Positions 1 through 9,178 of a DNA stretch of 43,075 nucleotides are shown here, one piece after another. Origin of the DNA: Microvirga massiliensis (lineage in GTDB: Bacteria > Pseudomonadota > Alphaproteobacteria > Rhizobiales > Beijerinckiaceae); the NCBI RefSeq assembly GCF_001006805.1, contig NZ_LN811360.1, forward strand, positions 126,180 to 169,254, read 5' to 3'. Position 1 is the first letter of the stretch; each line of letters begins with the position of its first letter. Under the pieces are notes generated by a model. The model worked only from the letters and a program-made list of their open reading frames with translations. It was not told the origin of the DNA and searched no databases. The translations under genes were made by a program, and so were the position numbers.

Positions 1-97
1 AAGCAAGTTCCTTATGCCAGCACCACAGACTCACGTCAAGTAACACCAAGTCGGTGAACGCTCCTGCTTTGCCCTCATTGTGGAGGGAGCGACGCAA

Positions 98-1240
98 TTG
101 GCATCGACAGGAGGCCGGCGGCTGAAACCCGCCGCTCTGGCCGCGAAAACTTTTGCGCTCGAAAAAGAGCGCACTGTATCAAAAGGTGAATTGCGGCAGG
201 CCAACGACGACGCCCAGAAGGCCCTCAAGCTGCGCCCGTCCGTGCGCATGGTGCTGTCGAAGCTCGTCGCATGCTGGGGAGAACACGAATGGGATCGACT
301 GCTCGTCTGGCCGTCGAACGAGTGGCTCATGGCCGGAACCGGGCTCTCTGAGCGCGCGGTGCGCAATGCAATTCGGGAGTTGATCGAACTGCAGTTGGTC
401 GTTCCCAAGGACTCGGCGAACGGGAAGCGGTTCGCCGTTCGCGACGCAACCGGCAAGGTCATCGACGCCTACGGGCTCGACCTCACGCCCCTCTACGTCC
501 GGCGTGGAGAGTGGAAGGCCAAACTCGCCGAGCAAAAGGTCCTGATCGGCCTTCGCAAGCAGGTACTCGAGGAGATCACGATCTGCCGTCGCGCCACCGA
601 GGAAGCGCTCACGGCCCTGGCGCTGCATTTCCCAGATGTGGACCGCTCCGAGTTCGAGCACCGCTTCGAGGGTCTCAGGGCCCGCAGCCGGCGCCTGTCC
701 CGGCTCGCCCATCCGAGTGAGCTCCTGGTCGCGTGGCAGGAACTCCGAAGCTTGGTGGAAAAAGCCTTTCTGGAGTCCGGCAATGGGGGCACGAAATGCA
801 GGCACATAGACTCAGAGTCCAAATCTCCTAGTGAGACTTGTGACAAGGGCATCCGGCCGACAGCGCGATCCGAGCCCCATCCTGGGTCCGCAGAGGATCC
901 CTCGGCCGTCGCGGCGATCGTCGAGGCGTGCCCGACCGTCAGGGATTATCATCGACCCGTTCGGGAACTCGGAGACATCATCGCGGCAGGCCGATATCTC
1001 AGGGCGTCGCTCGGCGCCCACGAGAGCGCCTGGCAGGAAGCCGTCGCCGCCATTGGGCCCCTCGAGGCAGCCGCCTCCGTACTCTACGTCCTCCAGCTCT
1101 ATGCGGACGATGTCGAGCGCGGGAGAAACCAGATCCGTAACCCAGGAGGCTATTTTCGGACAATCGTGCGCATGGTCAAAGCGGGTAAGATCGACCTTTG
1201 GGCCGAAATCCGGGCCATGCGCAGGCGGCGGATGTGCTGA
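98..1240 (+). CDS. repC: RepC plasmid replication initiator
   Basis: Replication initiator of the repABC plasmid family, acting at an origin that in this family lies inside repC itself. The N-terminus (TGGRRLKPAALAAK), the stretch LLVWPSNEWLMAGTGLSERAVR (winged-helix DNA-binding region, about residues 75-100) and DSANGKRFAVRDATG are RepC hallmarks as I recall the family. About 380 residues is close to the usual 400. I chose the TTG at 98 because GGAGGGA at 82-88 is well spaced in front of it; a GTG at 80 is the alternative. A low-GC dip with the small palindrome GACTCAGAGTC near 800-845, between the two domains, is a plausible oriV region (inference). repA and repB would lie to the left, outside the window. 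Confidence 0.88.
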   Translation: MASTGGRRLKPAALAAKTFALEKERTVSKGELRQANDDAQKALKLRPSVRMVLSKLVACWGEHEWDRLLVWPSNEWLMAGTGLSERAVRNAIRELIELQLVVPKDSANGKRFAVRDATGKVIDAYGLDLTPLYVRRGEWKAKLAEQKVLIGLRKQVLEEITICRRATEEALTALALHFPDVDRSEFEHRFEGLRARSRRLSRLAHPSELLVAWQELRSLVEKAFLESGNGGTKCRHIDSESKSPSETCDKGIRPTARSEPHPGSAEDPSAVAAIVEACPTVRDYHRPVRELGDIIAAGRYLRASLGAHESAWQEAVAAIGPLEAAASVLYVLQLYADDVERGRNQIRNPGGYFRTIVRMVKAGKIDLWAEIRAMRRRRMC

Positions 1241-1277
1241 TCCGATGGACTTGCGCGATCAGCGCGTCCGGATCTCG

Positions 1278-1706
1278 TCAGCGATCGGCCAGGACAACGC
1301 AGCTTTCGCCGGACGCATGCAGGCTGTCGCAGAGTTCCGTCGCGGCCGTGCGCGAGGAAACCTGCAGGCGCACACGGTAGAATGCGGCTCGTCCGCGGTT
1401 GCCATACGGCGTCTGGACGACGACAGGCTCGCGGTCTCCGACGAGCTCAGCACGGCGGGCGCGCAGTTGCGAGAACGCGGCGAGTGCCTGTTCCTCCGAG
1501 AAGCTGCCGGCCAACTGCACGGCCCACTGCCGCGGAGAGACTTCACTCCCGGAGGTCGAGTGGTTCATCTCTCGAGCCGCAGTCGTCATGGCACGAGGGT
1601 CTGCAGACCCAGGAGCCGCATCCGGGGTCCTGTCCGTCGGTTCCAAAGCGACGGCCGGCAGGCTGAGGCCAGCCAGAACAGCCGCGAGTAGAGCGAGCCT
1701 GGTCAT
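1278..1706 (-). CDS. Secreted SPOR-domain protein
   Basis: 142-residue exported protein. Residues 1-20 form a signal peptide (MTRLALLAAVLAGLSLPAVA). A low-complexity linker follows, then a SPOR-like domain from about residue 58 to the end: WAVQLAGSFSEEQALAAF, then TPYGNRGRAAFYRVRLQV, ending CDSLHASGESCVVL. SPOR domains bind denuded peptidoglycan glycan strands, usually at division sites. There is no membrane anchor beyond the signal peptide, so a free periplasmic location is expected. It is convergent with repC, 37 bp apart. Only the domain call is firm; the cellular role is inferred. Confidence 0.82.
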   Translation of the reverse strand: MTRLALLAAVLAGLSLPAVALEPTDRTPDAAPGSADPRAMTTAAREMNHSTSGSEVSPRQWAVQLAGSFSEEQALAAFSQLRARRAELVGDREPVVVQTPYGNRGRAAFYRVRLQVSSRTAATELCDSLHASGESCVVLADR

Positions 1707-2242
1707 GCTCCTGCTCCATCATCGATCTCGTGCCGTGGTCAATCCGGCGCGGGCGGGTCCATCCCGCTTGGGTCACTCTCGGCGTGGGTGATCAGGCCAG
1801 CCGAGGAAGGCACACGCCGAAACTCGTAATCCCGTTCAGTCGAGAAGGAGGTGCCGTAGCGCACCCTCCCGTGGGTGGATGCGATGGCCTCCCGATGTGG
1901 AAGCGCCGGACGATTCCGTCAGGGCTGCCGTTCGCGATTGGAGAGGCCTCCTGCTTGCTGACAGGATCATCATGGCAGTCAGGAGCGCCGAGCGGAAATA
2001 CCAGGTTGGTTCGGGTTCGATACGCGTCGGCTATGAAGCCGGCTCGCATCGGTCCGATAAGCGGTGTCCCTGCGGGCACCACGCGTGCTTGAATCCTGAG
2101 GCTGCAAACCGTCCCAACGTCCGCACTCCCAGCCACTGGCCCATTTTCCGGTGCGTCAGCACTCTTCTTCGCCCAAAGATCCCTTGACGCTCAAAGGAAG
2201 GCGTCATCTGCTCGGATCCCTTCTGGAGGAGTTAGGAGCCAC
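1707..2242. other. 536-bp stretch without a convincing gene
   Basis: Open frames exist on both strands (for example 1792-2136 on minus and 1879-2187 on plus), but none has a ribosome-binding site, composition or domain that looks like a real protein. The right end must carry the promoter of the HU gene. A good Shine-Dalgarno (GGAGGAGTTAGGAG) lies just before 2243. Confidence 0.5.
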
Positions 2243-2557
2243 ATGAACAAAGCCGACCTGATCGAGAAAATCCGGGATGATTATGACCTGACCAGGGTGC
2301 TGGCCCGCGACATCGTCGAGAACGTCTTCGAGACCCTCGCGACCACCATCCAGAGTGGCGAAGAGGTCTCGATTTCGAACTTCGGCGCCTTCAAGCTGGC
2401 CGACAGGGCCGCCCGCAAAGGCCGCAATCCCGCGACAGGCGAAGCCATCAAGATCGCGGCCAGCAGAACCGTCAAGTTCAGGCCGGCTGCGCCCCTGAAG
2501 GCCGCACTCAATGTGAAGCGGCGCTCGTCCAAAAAGTCTTCCAAAAAGAGAGCCTGA
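2243..2557 (+). CDS. HU/IHF-family nucleoid DNA-binding protein
   Basis: 104-residue histone-like protein that bends DNA as a dimer. It starts MNKADLIEKIRDDYDLTR and contains the family signature around residues 46-62 (ISNFGAFKLADRAARKGRNP), including the FGxF and GRNPxTGE motifs, with the DNA-binding arm at residues 55-75. A lysine- and serine-rich tail (RRSSKKSSKKRA) extends past the normal end at about residue 92. The start is supported by GGAGGAG upstream. Plasmid-borne HU copies are common; helping replication or silencing plasmid genes is inference. A degraded second copy of its 3' part is seen at 7468-7575. Confidence 0.93.
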   Translation: MNKADLIEKIRDDYDLTRVLARDIVENVFETLATTIQSGEEVSISNFGAFKLADRAARKGRNPATGEAIKIAASRTVKFRPAAPLKAALNVKRRSSKKSSKKRA

Positions 2558-2969
2558 ACGGGTCGGTTGCTTTCCGACACACGCCACAAAGCAGCAGGAC
2601 GAAGAGTTTCGCCCTGCCGCACGAAACGCCGGGCGAGCCCAGGCGCTTTGCGACCCGCTCCCGAAGCCGCCAATAATCAGGTCATAATTTCGCTTCGGCA
2701 GCGCCACGGCCCGTTCCACGCTTGGAACACCCCATCGGTCGGGCGCTCAATTCGGCGACCTCGAACGGCCGGAGCCCTTTACGAGCCTCGAAAAAGGAAT
2801 GCTGTCGGGGGACACCGATGTCCAAGCCCAGTCGTCACCGCATTGGAAATACGGATCTTGCCCACCTTGTTTCTTATGATATCCACTTACGCTCATTTTC
2901 TGCAAAAAGACACAGGGAAACAGTGATTTAATCCCCAAATTTCAACTCGATCATTGATTTAGGATTATT
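2558..2969. other. 412-bp intergenic region upstream of the polysaccharide module
   Basis: No confident gene. A 37-codon frame at 2818-2931 (MSKPSRHRIGNTDLAHL...) has a purine-rich GGGGGA in front and could be a leader peptide, but nothing else supports it. The last 100 bp are unusually AT-rich and end in TTTAGGATT just before the hlyD start. Similar AT-rich leaders with AGGA precede the two sensor genes at 6221 and 7940, so this probably holds the promoter of the module. Confidence 0.4.
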
Positions 2970-4175
2970 ATGAAGCCCGTTCGCACAGCGCTGGGAGTCG
3001 TTTTGCTCCTCGGCGGGTTATACGTTGTCGTCGGAGAACACCTTTCGGGGACGAGCGCAGACGCCACCATCAACGCTCGGACCACCGTCTTGAGGGCGCC
3101 CGTCGAGGGCCGGGTGGAGTTTGCCGTCCACACCATCGGCTCCCTGGTCCCGGCCGGAGAGATCGTCGCGAGCATCAGCGACGACCGGTTCGACAACGCC
3201 CGCCTGATCGATCTCGAACGGGCCCGCGCCTCTCTCGAGACCGATGCCAAGCGGATCGCCGAGCAAATTGGTGCCGTCACCGAAGCCCGGGCGATCCTTC
3301 GGGCCCACGCGGAGAACTACCAGGCGGGCCGGATCCAGCAGATCGAATCGCGCGTTGCGGAAGCCCAAGCCGCCAAGGCCTCAGCTGAGGCCCGCGTCCG
3401 CGAGGCCGAAAGTGCGTTCAAGCGCACCTCCCAGCTGAACGACCGAGGCCTGCAGACCAATATCACGCTCGACCGGGCGATCGCCGACTACGATGTCGCC
3501 AAGCAGGACGTCGAGCGCACCCGCCAGCAGTTCAACTTCCTGACCACCGAGCTCGCGTCCGCGCGCGACGGCGTGTTCATTGGCGACTCCTACAACGACG
3601 CTCCCTACTCGATCCAACGTATCCGGGAGTTCGATCTGCGCCTCGCCGAGCTCAAGGCCGAGGCGGATCACGTCGATCTCCGCCTGAAGCAGAGCGCCGA
3701 GCAGATCTCCGCCGAGCGCGTGCGCGTCAACAGGCTCACGCGCGCGGACCTGAGCGTCGACAAGCCGTCGATCATTTGGAACTTCCACTCGAGCAACGGT
3801 GAGTAAGTCTCCCGCGGCCAAGAGCTGGTCCGCCTGGTCGACTGCACGACCACCATGATCACCGCGAGCGTCAGCGAAACCGTCTATTCCACCCTGAAGG
3901 TCGGCATGCCGGCCCAGTTCCGGGTGAATGGCGACAGTCGCACCTTCGAGGCCACGATCACGCGTCTGGCCGGGTCCGGGGCGGCAAGCCTCTACGAGAA
4001 TCTCACGATCGGTCCCAGCCCGGAGCATCTCAAGCGGTACGACGTGACCCTGGTGGCCCCGGGCGTGCGCAGTGACCCGGGGCTGTCCTGCGCCGTTGGC
4101 CGGACCGGCCGCGTGGCGTTCGCGGGTGGTCCGCTCAGCCTTCTTCGCCAAATCACAGCCCGGTTCGGATTCTAA
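2970..4175 (+). pseudogene. HlyD-type membrane-fusion protein, split by an in-frame TAA
   Basis: Periplasmic adaptor of the HlyD/Alg44 class, expected to work with the adjacent synthase in exporting a polysaccharide. It has one N-terminal membrane helix (about residues 7-23), a first lipoyl-like half (VLRAPVEGRVEF near residue 42), a long coiled coil (about 75-190 and 225-260), then the second lipoyl half and a beta-barrel. Codon 279 (3804-3806) is TAA exactly where the second lipoyl half reads SSNGE-stop-VSRGQELVRLVDC. The same frame continues to 4175 with a good family C-terminus (MPAQFRVNGDSRTFEATITRLAG). A single TAC-to-TAA change would explain it. The final TAA abuts the GTG of the synthase. 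The fragments are unlikely to work unless the stop is read through. Confidence 0.85.
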
Positions 4176-5897
4176 GTGCTTCTCCTCAGCCCGTTTCTCT
4201 CGAGCCTCGCCGGTGCCGCGATCGTCATCGGCATCGCCCTGCTGGTGCTCCCGCACGTATCGCGGACCAATGTCTGGGTGCGCAGCCTCCTGCTCGGAAT
4301 GACCGCGGTTCTCGCCTGGCGCTACATGCTCTGGCGCTTCACCGAGACGATCCCTCCGTTCAGCCTTGCGCCCGACGCCCTCGCGAGCTGGATCTTCGTC
4401 ACGATCGAAGTCCTCTCGATGGTGTCATCGACCTTGGCCTACTTCTTCCTGACCCGGCACAAGGACCGGACTCCGGAAGTCGACCAGAACCTCACCTGGT
4501 GGGACCGGAAAAATCCACCGCGGGTCGATGTCTACATTGCGACCTACAACGAGGAGCGCGAGGTTCTCGAGCGCACGCTCGCCGGCGCCCAGGCCCTGGC
4601 CTACCCGGGAACTCGCGTCTTCGTGCTCGACGACGGGCGCCGTGATTGGCTCGCGGAGGTCTGCCAGCATTATGGCGCCGAGCACAGAACCCGGCCCGAC
4701 AACGCCCACGCCAAGGCCGGCAACATCAACTACACGTTCCAGCAGCGGCTCAAGGATGAGGACCCGCCAGACTTCATCGCCGTTCTGGACGCCGACTTCG
4801 TTCCCCACCGGAACTTTGTCAGCCGGGCCCTGGCCCTGTTTCACGCCCCCACGGTCGGGCTGGTCCAAACGCCTCAGCACTTCTTCAATCCCGATCCGGT
4901 CCAGCACAACCTGAAGATCGCCGACGCCTACCCGGACGAGCAGCGGTTCTTCTTCGACAACGTCGAGCCGGCCCGTGACGCGTGGGGGATCGCCGTGTGC
5001 TGTGGCACCTCGTCGATGGTCCGGGTCGAGGCGCTGAAAGCCATCGGGGGCCTGCCGACCGAGTCCGTGACGGAGGACTTCCTTCTCACGGTCCGCCTGA
5101 GCACCCATGGCTGGAAGACGGTCTACCTCAACGAAGCGCTCACCGAGGGTCTCGCCCCCGAAGGCCTCCACGAATACGTCGTGCAACGGGGCCGGTGGTG
5201 CCTCGGCATGATGCAGATCGTGCGCAACGTCTACAATCCGCTCGGATCCAACAATCTCCCGCTGATGCAACGCGTGAGCCTCCTGGATTCTGCCCTCTAT
5301 TGGACGACCACGTTTCCGTTCCGCCTGATCAGTCTGGTGGGCCCGCTTCTGTATTGGTTTTTCGGCATCATCGTCGTGATCGCGACGGTGCCGGACATCA
5401 CGTCGTATTTTCTGCCGTACTACGTCGCCGTCCTCGTTACCCTGAACTGGATTTCCCACGGGAAAATCATTCCCGTGCTCAACGACGTCTCGCAGCTCCT
5501 GGCGGCTTGGCCCATCACCCGGGCCGTGTTCATGGGGCTGTTCACGAAAGGCCCTCACAAGTTCCGTGTGACCGCAAAAGGCGGCGATCGGACTAGGACG
5601 GTCGTGCAGTGGCCACTGATGAAGCCCTTTGCAATCCTGTTCGGGCTGACCCTGCTGGGCATGGTTCTGCCGCTCACCACCGACTCCGGTTTCAGCCATA
5701 TCGGTCAAGCCGGGGACGGGATCCGCGTCGTCCTGTTCTGGACGATCTACAACCTGCTGGTTCTCGCAATCACGATGCTCGCCTGCATCGAGCGCCCGCG
5801 CGTCAATCGCCCCCAGAGAGGGGTCGTCGAGAGGGCCCACCTGTCATCGGGACACACGAGGATCACGTGCTGGCTCCTCGAACTCGGTATCGATTAG
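4176..5897 (+). CDS. BcsA-like family-2 glycosyltransferase (cellulose-synthase type), PilZ domain cut short
   Basis: Inner-membrane processive beta-glycosyltransferase that would use a UDP-sugar to build a polymer such as cellulose. It has three membrane helices in residues 8-92, a GT-A domain with DDG (152-154), HAKAGN (178-183), DAD (205-207), TED (299-301) and QRGRW (337-341), then several more helices. All catalytic motifs are present. The C-terminus enters a PilZ c-di-GMP domain (ERPRVNRPQR, then LSSGHTRITCWLLELGID) and stops at TAG 5895-5897 inside it. The frame continues for 87 codons as the rest of PilZ. The start is GTG, directly after the hlyD stop. In BcsA the PilZ domain relieves autoinhibition, so the truncated enzyme may be inactive or deregulated (inference). 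Confidence 0.9.
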   Translation: MLLLSPFLSSLAGAAIVIGIALLVLPHVSRTNVWVRSLLLGMTAVLAWRYMLWRFTETIPPFSLAPDALASWIFVTIEVLSMVSSTLAYFFLTRHKDRTPEVDQNLTWWDRKNPPRVDVYIATYNEEREVLERTLAGAQALAYPGTRVFVLDDGRRDWLAEVCQHYGAEHRTRPDNAHAKAGNINYTFQQRLKDEDPPDFIAVLDADFVPHRNFVSRALALFHAPTVGLVQTPQHFFNPDPVQHNLKIADAYPDEQRFFFDNVEPARDAWGIAVCCGTSSMVRVEALKAIGGLPTESVTEDFLLTVRLSTHGWKTVYLNEALTEGLAPEGLHEYVVQRGRWCLGMMQIVRNVYNPLGSNNLPLMQRVSLLDSALYWTTTFPFRLISLVGPLLYWFFGIIVVIATVPDITSYFLPYYVAVLVTLNWISHGKIIPVLNDVSQLLAAWPITRAVFMGLFTKGPHKFRVTAKGGDRTRTVVQWPLMKPFAILFGLTLLGMVLPLTTDSGFSHIGQAGDGIRVVLFWTIYNLLVLAITMLACIERPRVNRPQRGVVERAHLSSGHTRITCWLLELGID

Positions 5898-6158
5898 GCC
5901 CGGTTGAGAGGAGCCGACGGACTGAACATCGGACACAATGGCACCCTGACCCTGCAGGACGTCGGCGATGTTTTCGTCCGCATCACCGAGAAGCTTCACG
6001 ATGGGTATCGTCTCAGCCTGCACCCGACCGAGTCGCAGAAGATCCAGATCCTGCAGAAGATCCACACGGCGGATGCCGTGCCGGGCGCAGCGGGCGGGGA
6101 TCTCTCCGGCATGGTACGGGGATGGATGCGGGCTCTGTCGTTCAACAAGAGCGCCTGA
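5898..6158 (+). pseudogene. Rest of the synthase PilZ domain beyond the in-frame TAG
   Basis: This stretch is in the same frame as the glycosyltransferase and continues it without a break except the TAG at 5895-5897: ARLRGADGLNIGHNGT, then VGDVFVRITEKLHDGYRLSL, then a helical tail ending FNKSA. In PilZ domains the element [D/N]-x-[S/A]-x-x-G follows the arginine motif. Here the corresponding residues are E-L-G-I-D-stop, so the nonsense codon sits at the motif glycine. Its coding character looks intact, so the lesion should be recent. A separately initiated product is unlikely because no ribosome-binding site is seen. Confidence 0.75.
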
Positions 6159-6220
6159 TCCGGAGAACACATCAGCACAACGCCTGAATTCACCAAATCA
6201 TTTATTTTAGGATTTTCGAT

Positions 6221-7360
6221 ATGCGCCTCAATATCAGGACTGTCATCGTTCTCGGAATCGGCGCTCTCATGATGGCACCGGCGCTGATCGCGGGGACGAT
6301 TTATACGAACGCCGTGCAGCAGCGCGCCGAGGCCGTCAATATGACCCGCCTCAAGACCGTCGGACAGATGGCGTCCGACCTGCTCGGGCGCCGTACGCAT
6401 CAACTGTGGCGCGATGTGGAGGGGCTGTCCCGGGTGCTGGACCTCGAAGACACCACGGAAATCCGCCGTCACTTGTCCTTCATGAGCCACATCGACCCGC
6501 GATTTACCTGGATCGGCGTCGCCAATGTCGAAGGCCAGGTCCTGGCGGCGTCGCAGGCGCTGCTCGAAGGGCAGAGCGTTGCCGAGCGCCCCTGGTTTCG
6601 CCGTGGGCTCAATGCGCCGACGGCGGTCGACGTGCACGATGCCAAGCTCCTCGAGAAAGTCCTGCCCGCGCGGCCGCAGCCCCGCCGCTTCGTGGATTTT
6701 TCCGCTCCCCTGAAGGATACCATGGGACGGGTCGTCGGGGTCGTCGGCGCTCACTTCGACTGGGATTGGGTTGAAAGCAATCTCGCCGGGCTTCACACCC
6801 CCGGGATTGACGTGCTCCTCGTCGCGCGCGACCAGCGCGTCCTGTTCGGGCCCAAGGATCTGCGGAACACCACGTTGTCGGTCGGATCGGCCATCGCCGC
6901 GGGCCAAGGGGTCTCGATCCCGTTCACGGAACGCTGGCCGGACGGCAAAGACTACTTCACCGTGACCCTCCCGATCCAGTTCGAGGACATGCCGAGCTTC
7001 GGGTGGAGCCTCATCGTGCGCGCCGATGCCGAAAACGCCTTGGCGCCCACAAAGGCGCTGATCCGGTCGTTCTGGACGATGCTGGGTGCGGGCTTCCTGG
7101 TCGCGCTTGGACTGCTCTATCTCTTCGCGATCTGGCTGAGCGGCCCCTTGATCCGCATCGTCAAAACGGCTGAGCAACTTGCCGACGGAAAGGCCGATCA
7201 ACCACCCTACGAAGAAACGCGCTATGCGGAAGCCGCTCGCCTCAGCGCAGCGCTTGTCCGGCTCCAAGCTCTCGCGATGACGGCTCGCCGTTCTGCTGCG
7301 GAGGGCAAGGACGGTGGTGAAGACGACGGAGCAGTTTCGCACGTTCGGCTCGTGAAGTAA
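6221..7360 (+). CDS. Cache-HAMP membrane sensor (copy 1)
   Basis: 379-residue membrane protein with an N-terminal helix (about residues 8-28), a periplasmic double-Cache-like ligand-binding region (about 30-275; WRDVEGLSRVLDL, RFTWIGVANVEGQV, ERPWFRRGL, VDFSAPLKD), a second helix (about 285-312) and a HAMP-like linker (IRIVKTAEQLADG). There is no kinase, GGDEF or methyl-accepting output domain, so the signal may pass to a partner. It lies 62 bp downstream of the synthase tail and is probably co-transcribed; an AT-rich leader with AGGA precedes the ATG. A link to polysaccharide control is inferred from position. A frameshifted paralogue follows at 7940. Confidence 0.85.
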   Translation: MRLNIRTVIVLGIGALMMAPALIAGTIYTNAVQQRAEAVNMTRLKTVGQMASDLLGRRTHQLWRDVEGLSRVLDLEDTTEIRRHLSFMSHIDPRFTWIGVANVEGQVLAASQALLEGQSVAERPWFRRGLNAPTAVDVHDAKLLEKVLPARPQPRRFVDFSAPLKDTMGRVVGVVGAHFDWDWVESNLAGLHTPGIDVLLVARDQRVLFGPKDLRNTTLSVGSAIAAGQGVSIPFTERWPDGKDYFTVTLPIQFEDMPSFGWSLIVRADAENALAPTKALIRSFWTMLGAGFLVALGLLYLFAIWLSGPLIRIVKTAEQLADGKADQPPYEETRYAEAARLSAALVRLQALAMTARRSAAEGKDGGEDDGAVSHVRLVK

Positions 7361-7467
7361 GCCGCGCCGACCGGAACACGGCTTCTGGACGGGCGGCCTC
7401 TTCGAGACATGGCCACCGTCCTGTTCATCACCGATCCGGGAGTCGTCATCGGCTCGAAGGTGCTGGC

Positions 7468-7575
7468 CGCAAAGGCCGCAATCCCACGACCGGCGAAGCC
7501 ATCAAGTTCAGGCCGGCGGCGCCTCCGTAAGCTGCGGTCAACGAGACGCTGCGCTCATTCAAGACGAGCCCCTGA
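7468..7575 (+). pseudogene. Remnant of a second HU gene (3' part)
   Basis: The DNA reads RKGRNPTTGEAI-KFRPAAPP-stop in one frame, matching residues 58-70 and 78-84 of the intact HU at 2243-2557. About 24 bp between the two blocks (the segment encoding the following strand) are deleted. Weaker similarity continues to about 7575, covering the basic tail. No start, arm or N-terminal half remains. Together with the PilZ-tail remnant at 7841 it marks a duplicated and deleted copy of the upstream module. Confidence 0.72.
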
Positions 7576-7840
7576 CCGATCGGGCCCTTGTCCGGCTGAC
7601 GACAGCTTCATGCTGGTGCTCGAGACCGAGATTCACCTCACCGTGAGCATCGGCGCTCCAAGCTGAGCCCTCGGCCTGTCGGAATGATTACTTGTCGTTC
7701 GCGCCCGTGAGCGCATCACAGGCGAAGTTTTTCGACTACGCGCAAATCCCAAATAGTTCCCGATAGAAACCCGAGCCTTACGCCCTGGGCTCGTGATGAT
7801 GTTCCGCGCGCAAATACACGGTCGGTGGTGAGCCGAGAAC

Positions 7841-7939
7841 GTCGGGTGGAGATCTCCCTGGCATGGTGCGGGGCTGGATGGGGCCTCGTTGGCCGCAAAC
7901 CCGTAAATTGACAAAGATTTTTCTCAGGAATTTTTCGAT
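7841..7939 (+). pseudogene. Remnant of a second synthase PilZ tail plus sensor leader
   Basis: One frame reads TSGGDLPGMVRGWM, matching AAGGDLSGMVRGWM at the end of the synthase tail (about 6091-6132). It is followed by an AT-rich leader like the one before copy 1, both ending in TTTTCGAT before the ATG. This is the same order as in the intact module, so it is the right end of a duplicated block. The stretch 7576-7840 between the remnants holds nothing I recognise. Confidence 0.65.
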
Positions 7940-9081
7940 ATGCGCGTGAGCTTTAAAACGGCCATGGTTCTCGGTGTCACCGCGTTGATGATCGCGCCAG
8001 CTCTGATCGCCGGAACCATCTATACGGACTCCGTTCAGCGTCGCGCCGAGTCGGTCAATATCAGCCGTCTCACGACCATCGGGCAGATGGCTTCCAATCT
8101 GCTTGGGCACCGGAGCATCAGCTGTGGCGCGACGTGGAATCCATGTCCCGGGCGCTGAACCTGGAGGATCCCGCCGAAATCCGCCGCCATCTGTCGTTTC
8201 TGAGCCATGTCGAGCCCCGATACACCTGGATCGGCGTCGCCGATGCCGAAGGCAAGGTTCTCGCCGCATCTCATGGAATGCTTGAGGGCCAAAGCGTTGC
8301 CGAGCAGCCCTGGTTCCGCCGCGGCTTGAACGCGGCGACGGCGATCGACATCCACACCTCGACGATCCTCGAGACAATTCTCCCGGCATCATCCGAGGCT
8401 CGTCGCTTCATCAACTTTTCGGCTCCCCTGAAGGATCCGGCCGGCAAGCACATCGGTGCCCTCGGAACGCATCTCGATTGGACCTGGGTGAAAAACAACC
8501 TTGCTGCGTTCAAGTCGCCCGGCGTCGATGTGCTTCTGGTGGCCCGCGATCAGCGCGTGCTGTTCGGCCCCGATGACCTGCAGGATGAGACGCTCTCCGT
8601 CGGGGCGGCGATCGCGGCCGGCCAGTCCGTGTCGATCCCGCTGACGGAGCGCTGGCCGGACGGAAAAGACTACTTCACCGTCACACTCCCGGTGCAGTTC
8701 GATGACATGCCCGGCCTCGGCTGGAGCCTCATTGTCCGGGCCGATTCGGCAAACGCCATGGAACCCACGAAGGCGCTGATCCGCTCCTTCTGGACAATGT
8801 TGGGCGGTGGCTTCCTGGTTGCCCTCGAGCTCCTCTATGGATTCGCTCTGTGGCTGAGCAAGCCCTTGGCCCGGATCGCCAACACGGCCGAGCAGCTCGC
8901 TGATGGACGGTCGGATCAGCCCCCGTATGAGGAAACCCGGTATTGGGAAGCCTCTCGCCTCAGCGCGGCGCTCGTCAGGCTCCAGGCTCAAGCGATGAGC
9001 GATCACCAGACCACTCCCGTAACGACGGCGGGCGGTGATGAAACCCAGGTCCCGCGGGTTCGGCTCGTCGAGGCTGCTTGA
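7940..9081 (+). pseudogene. Cache-HAMP membrane sensor (copy 2), frameshifted
   Basis: Paralogue of the 6221 sensor along its full length, with the same helix-Cache-helix-HAMP plan and near-identical blocks (PTKALIRSFWTMLGGGFLVAL, RWPDGKDYFTVTLP). After MASNLLGHR the frame is lost. Comparison with copy 1 shows one base missing at about 8113-8117 (copy 1 has 30 bases where this has 29, between LLG and LW). The first frame ends at 8158; the correct frame continues as HQLWRDVES... to 9081. The remaining 1.1 kb is free of stops, so the change is recent or a sequencing error. An internal start at 8134 would lack the first helix. Confidence 0.8.
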
Positions 9082-9178
9082 TCGGCCTGCAGATCAAACT
9101 CCAGAACCTGCCGCCTGCTGCCCGGCCATAGCCCGTGGCAGCGAGTTCCCCGTCACTCTCCCCGGAGCCCATATCTCC

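Noticed and set aside
1792..2136. 114-codon minus-strand frame and 102-codon plus-strand frame between the SPOR and HU genes
   Set aside because: No ribosome-binding site, no recognisable domain, and neither frame has a typical codon pattern.
4425..5840. 471-codon open frame antisense to the synthase
   Set aside because: It mirrors a GC-rich coding frame with clear glycosyltransferase motifs; the antisense product has no domain and an abnormal composition.
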